Assembly: GCF_016907295.1 (NCBI RefSeq) | Contig: NZ_JAFBBR010000001.1 | Span: 2,046,001 to 2,110,000 of the forward strand | Source: Microbacterium dextranolyticum | GTDB lineage: Bacteria > Actinomycetota > Actinomycetes > Actinomycetales > Microbacteriaceae | DNA length: 64,000 bases | Direction of reading: 5' to 3' | Shown: positions 63,801 through 64,000 of the stretch, one piece after another | Layout of the letters: every line of letters begins with the position of its first letter | How positions within the stretch are numbered: position 1 is the first letter of the stretch | The notes under the pieces: generated by a model | Database searches by the model: none | Told to the model about the DNA's origin: nothing | The model's input: only the letters and a program-made list of their open reading frames with translations | Program-made: the position numbers and the translations under genes

Positions 63801-64000
63801 GGCAGGACCAGCTCGTCGCGGTCGGCGGCGTGGCCGGCGATCGCGTTGAGCACGGGGTGGTCGAGGTCGGCGGCGTCGCGCACCATGGCGGAGGCGACGT
63901 CGGCGAAGGTCGACACCACGAGGCGCGGAAGGACCGTGAACGTGTCGATGTGCGCGGTGAGCGCGCGCAGGTGGTCGATGACCGGCTGCGGTTTGAAGAC
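60884..64000 (-). CDS. SF1 helicase-like protein with C-terminal nuclease-like domain (5' end outside window)
   Basis: At least 1038 residues; the frame stays open to the window edge, and upstream codons look coding, so the start lies outside. A superfamily 1 (UPF1/DNA2-like) core is visible: QTLPGTGGTQTVINAI at the Walker A position, DVVIIADAAAL at Walker B, VAFGDPVTQRPTPF (motif III), FSLGFGLTKHGRVLSDFG and VGMTRARRSMVIVSS (motif VI). Walker A lacks the usual Lys and Walker B the DE pair. The last ~110 residues (VDVDYRGQLPIVAQYQGKAV) resemble DUF559/Vsr-like nuclease folds. It may be a nucleic-acid-binding scaffold or a nuclease with inactive ATPase. Confidence 0.8.
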   Translation of the reverse strand, partial: VFKPQPVIDHLRALTAHIDTFTVLPRLVVSTFADVASAMVRDAADLDHPVLNAIAGHAADRDELVLPRPRPETAGPDERPPASDRLLLDADSEQEAVLARILAGQSLTVQTLPGTGGTQTVINAIGEFVRAGKRVLVVSARRSTLEGVRHRLAGIGLPALAVSPTQLHRDLIRAIGRNEKAEQPKVAEVDDALVRLRTVLRDYRDALTQRHAQLGVSPLEALRTLTTIAGADPQPSAQTRFDMRTLQLLATRRAEAAHSLATAARLGEFRFGPDDSPWYGVAFDTTQDATDAHALAVRLHRAEVPAILERGYELIAQTRMRPFTTVSGLGTYIHLLQGIRGSLDKFSSTVFERPLDELISAYAARRDAPEMSGPQRRRLKQLSREYVRPGMHVTDMHEGLVRVQNQRAQWQQLVDPGVLPEIPLGLDEVAASWQRVSADLTALDAALGRTEPLASLPIPYLLRTLAGLAAESKVFDNLVERATLRGQLTDMGLDGLLTELSVRHVPESQVALEFEFAWWQSALEAMLRTDRALLGANTSIVDRLERDYRLVDEAHAGSAGPLLAAELATRWKIAVVDEPREANALKHALRSGATSPRELVAAAPTLVRTLAPVWLASPYEVPSIPADASFDVVIIADAAALCLAEAAPSLRRARHVVAFGDPVTQRPTPFRVGAGDRQPDERPQAEFDDVSVFERLAELLPGETLTRSYRAGGEDLAELVNTAFYGGRLVSLPWAGSYLGRGSLSVDYVEGGTGAPDPISGAVESPDAEVARVVTLVVEHAVNRPAESLMVVTASRRHAERVRAAVASAFAGRADVADFVGRDTAEPFAVLGLDDSVAESRDRVVFSLGFGLTKHGRVLSDFGDLSGPDGERLLTVGMTRARRSMVIVSSIRPSAFDEGRLESGASTLMSILGGIAARARDARLEDLADPLTLTLARHLRARGVSVDVDYRGQLPIVAQYQGKAVVAESDSDTSTESLRETLRLRPQVLRRLGWHYIRVHAFDVYSDPAGVADRIAAILGVPPEAGAAHGETEPIDVR

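Overview
The window is high-GC DNA from an actinobacterium. The best guess is a Microbacteriaceae member close to Microbacterium, because of very frequent GGATGCC/GGCATCC words, many GTG starts, leaderless-type promoters, a nrdHIEF operon, an O-mannosyltransferase beside rsmI, and a SepX/GlpR-rimJ-galU-5-FTHF cyclo-ligase-FmdB-mscL block. It is chromosomal, with no plasmid or phage structural genes and no CRISPR array.

Layout. 1-3600: repeat-rich intergenic DNA around an SDR oxidoreductase/phosphotransferase pair and tatD. Two repeat families occur here: 21-bp tandem units attached to a 55-nt hairpin (three copies), and a GAGAAACC-type repeat on both sides of the SDR/APH pair. 3604-12480: metG, then a LacI-controlled maltose/maltodextrin module (malE, malF, malG, alpha-glucosidase/amylase) with an intra-operon hairpin and no ATPase gene. 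12497-14984: divergent rsmI and protein O-mannosyltransferase. 15085-18267: a four-gene, translationally coupled operon resembling a type VII-linked secreted hydrolase locus. 18313-31023: hrpA, MDR oxidoreductase, M20 peptidase, Gfo/Idh/MocA oxidoreductase, NYN-LOTUS protein, DoxX, DUF4921, a methyltransferase, MarR, VOC and DUF3817 proteins. 31244-35059: nrdHIEF on the minus strand. 35455-46615: MFS, acyl-CoA dehydrogenase, an ECF sigma with a coupled membrane protein, CsoR/RcnR-type regulator, DUF445, gamma-glutamylcyclotransferase fold, SixA, a histidine ammonia-lyase homologue divergent from an IclR regulator, YbaK, and a 5'-truncated acyl-CoA ligase remnant. 46694-47260: FMN reductase.

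47412-53707 is the most interesting part: a seven-gene minus-strand operon with a THI5/NMT1-type binding protein, two permeases, ATPase, a divergent GTP cyclohydrolase I paralogue, a creatininase-family amidohydrolase and a LacI regulator, with a 19-bp palindrome upstream. The FolE paralogue keeps the zinc ligands but has Gln where E. coli has His179. Since His179 mutants of the E. coli enzyme stop at the formamidopyrimidine, and since the archaeal formamidopyrimidine deformylase ArfB is a creatininase-family protein, the two enzymes may form an undescribed GTP-to-pyrimidine route. This is inference.

53914-55351: small unknown genes in a lower-GC patch beside tRNA-Ala(CGC). 55421-60685: amidohydrolase and the SepX/GlpR-to-mscL housekeeping block. 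60884-64000: a large SF1 helicase-like protein with a C-terminal nuclease-like domain, an unusual Walker A and the 5' end outside the window.

Many single genes have a TANNNT-like hexamer ending 6-7 nt before the start codon and no Shine-Dalgarno sequence, so leaderless transcription seems common and decides several start sites. Functions are assigned by reading motifs; no database search was possible.
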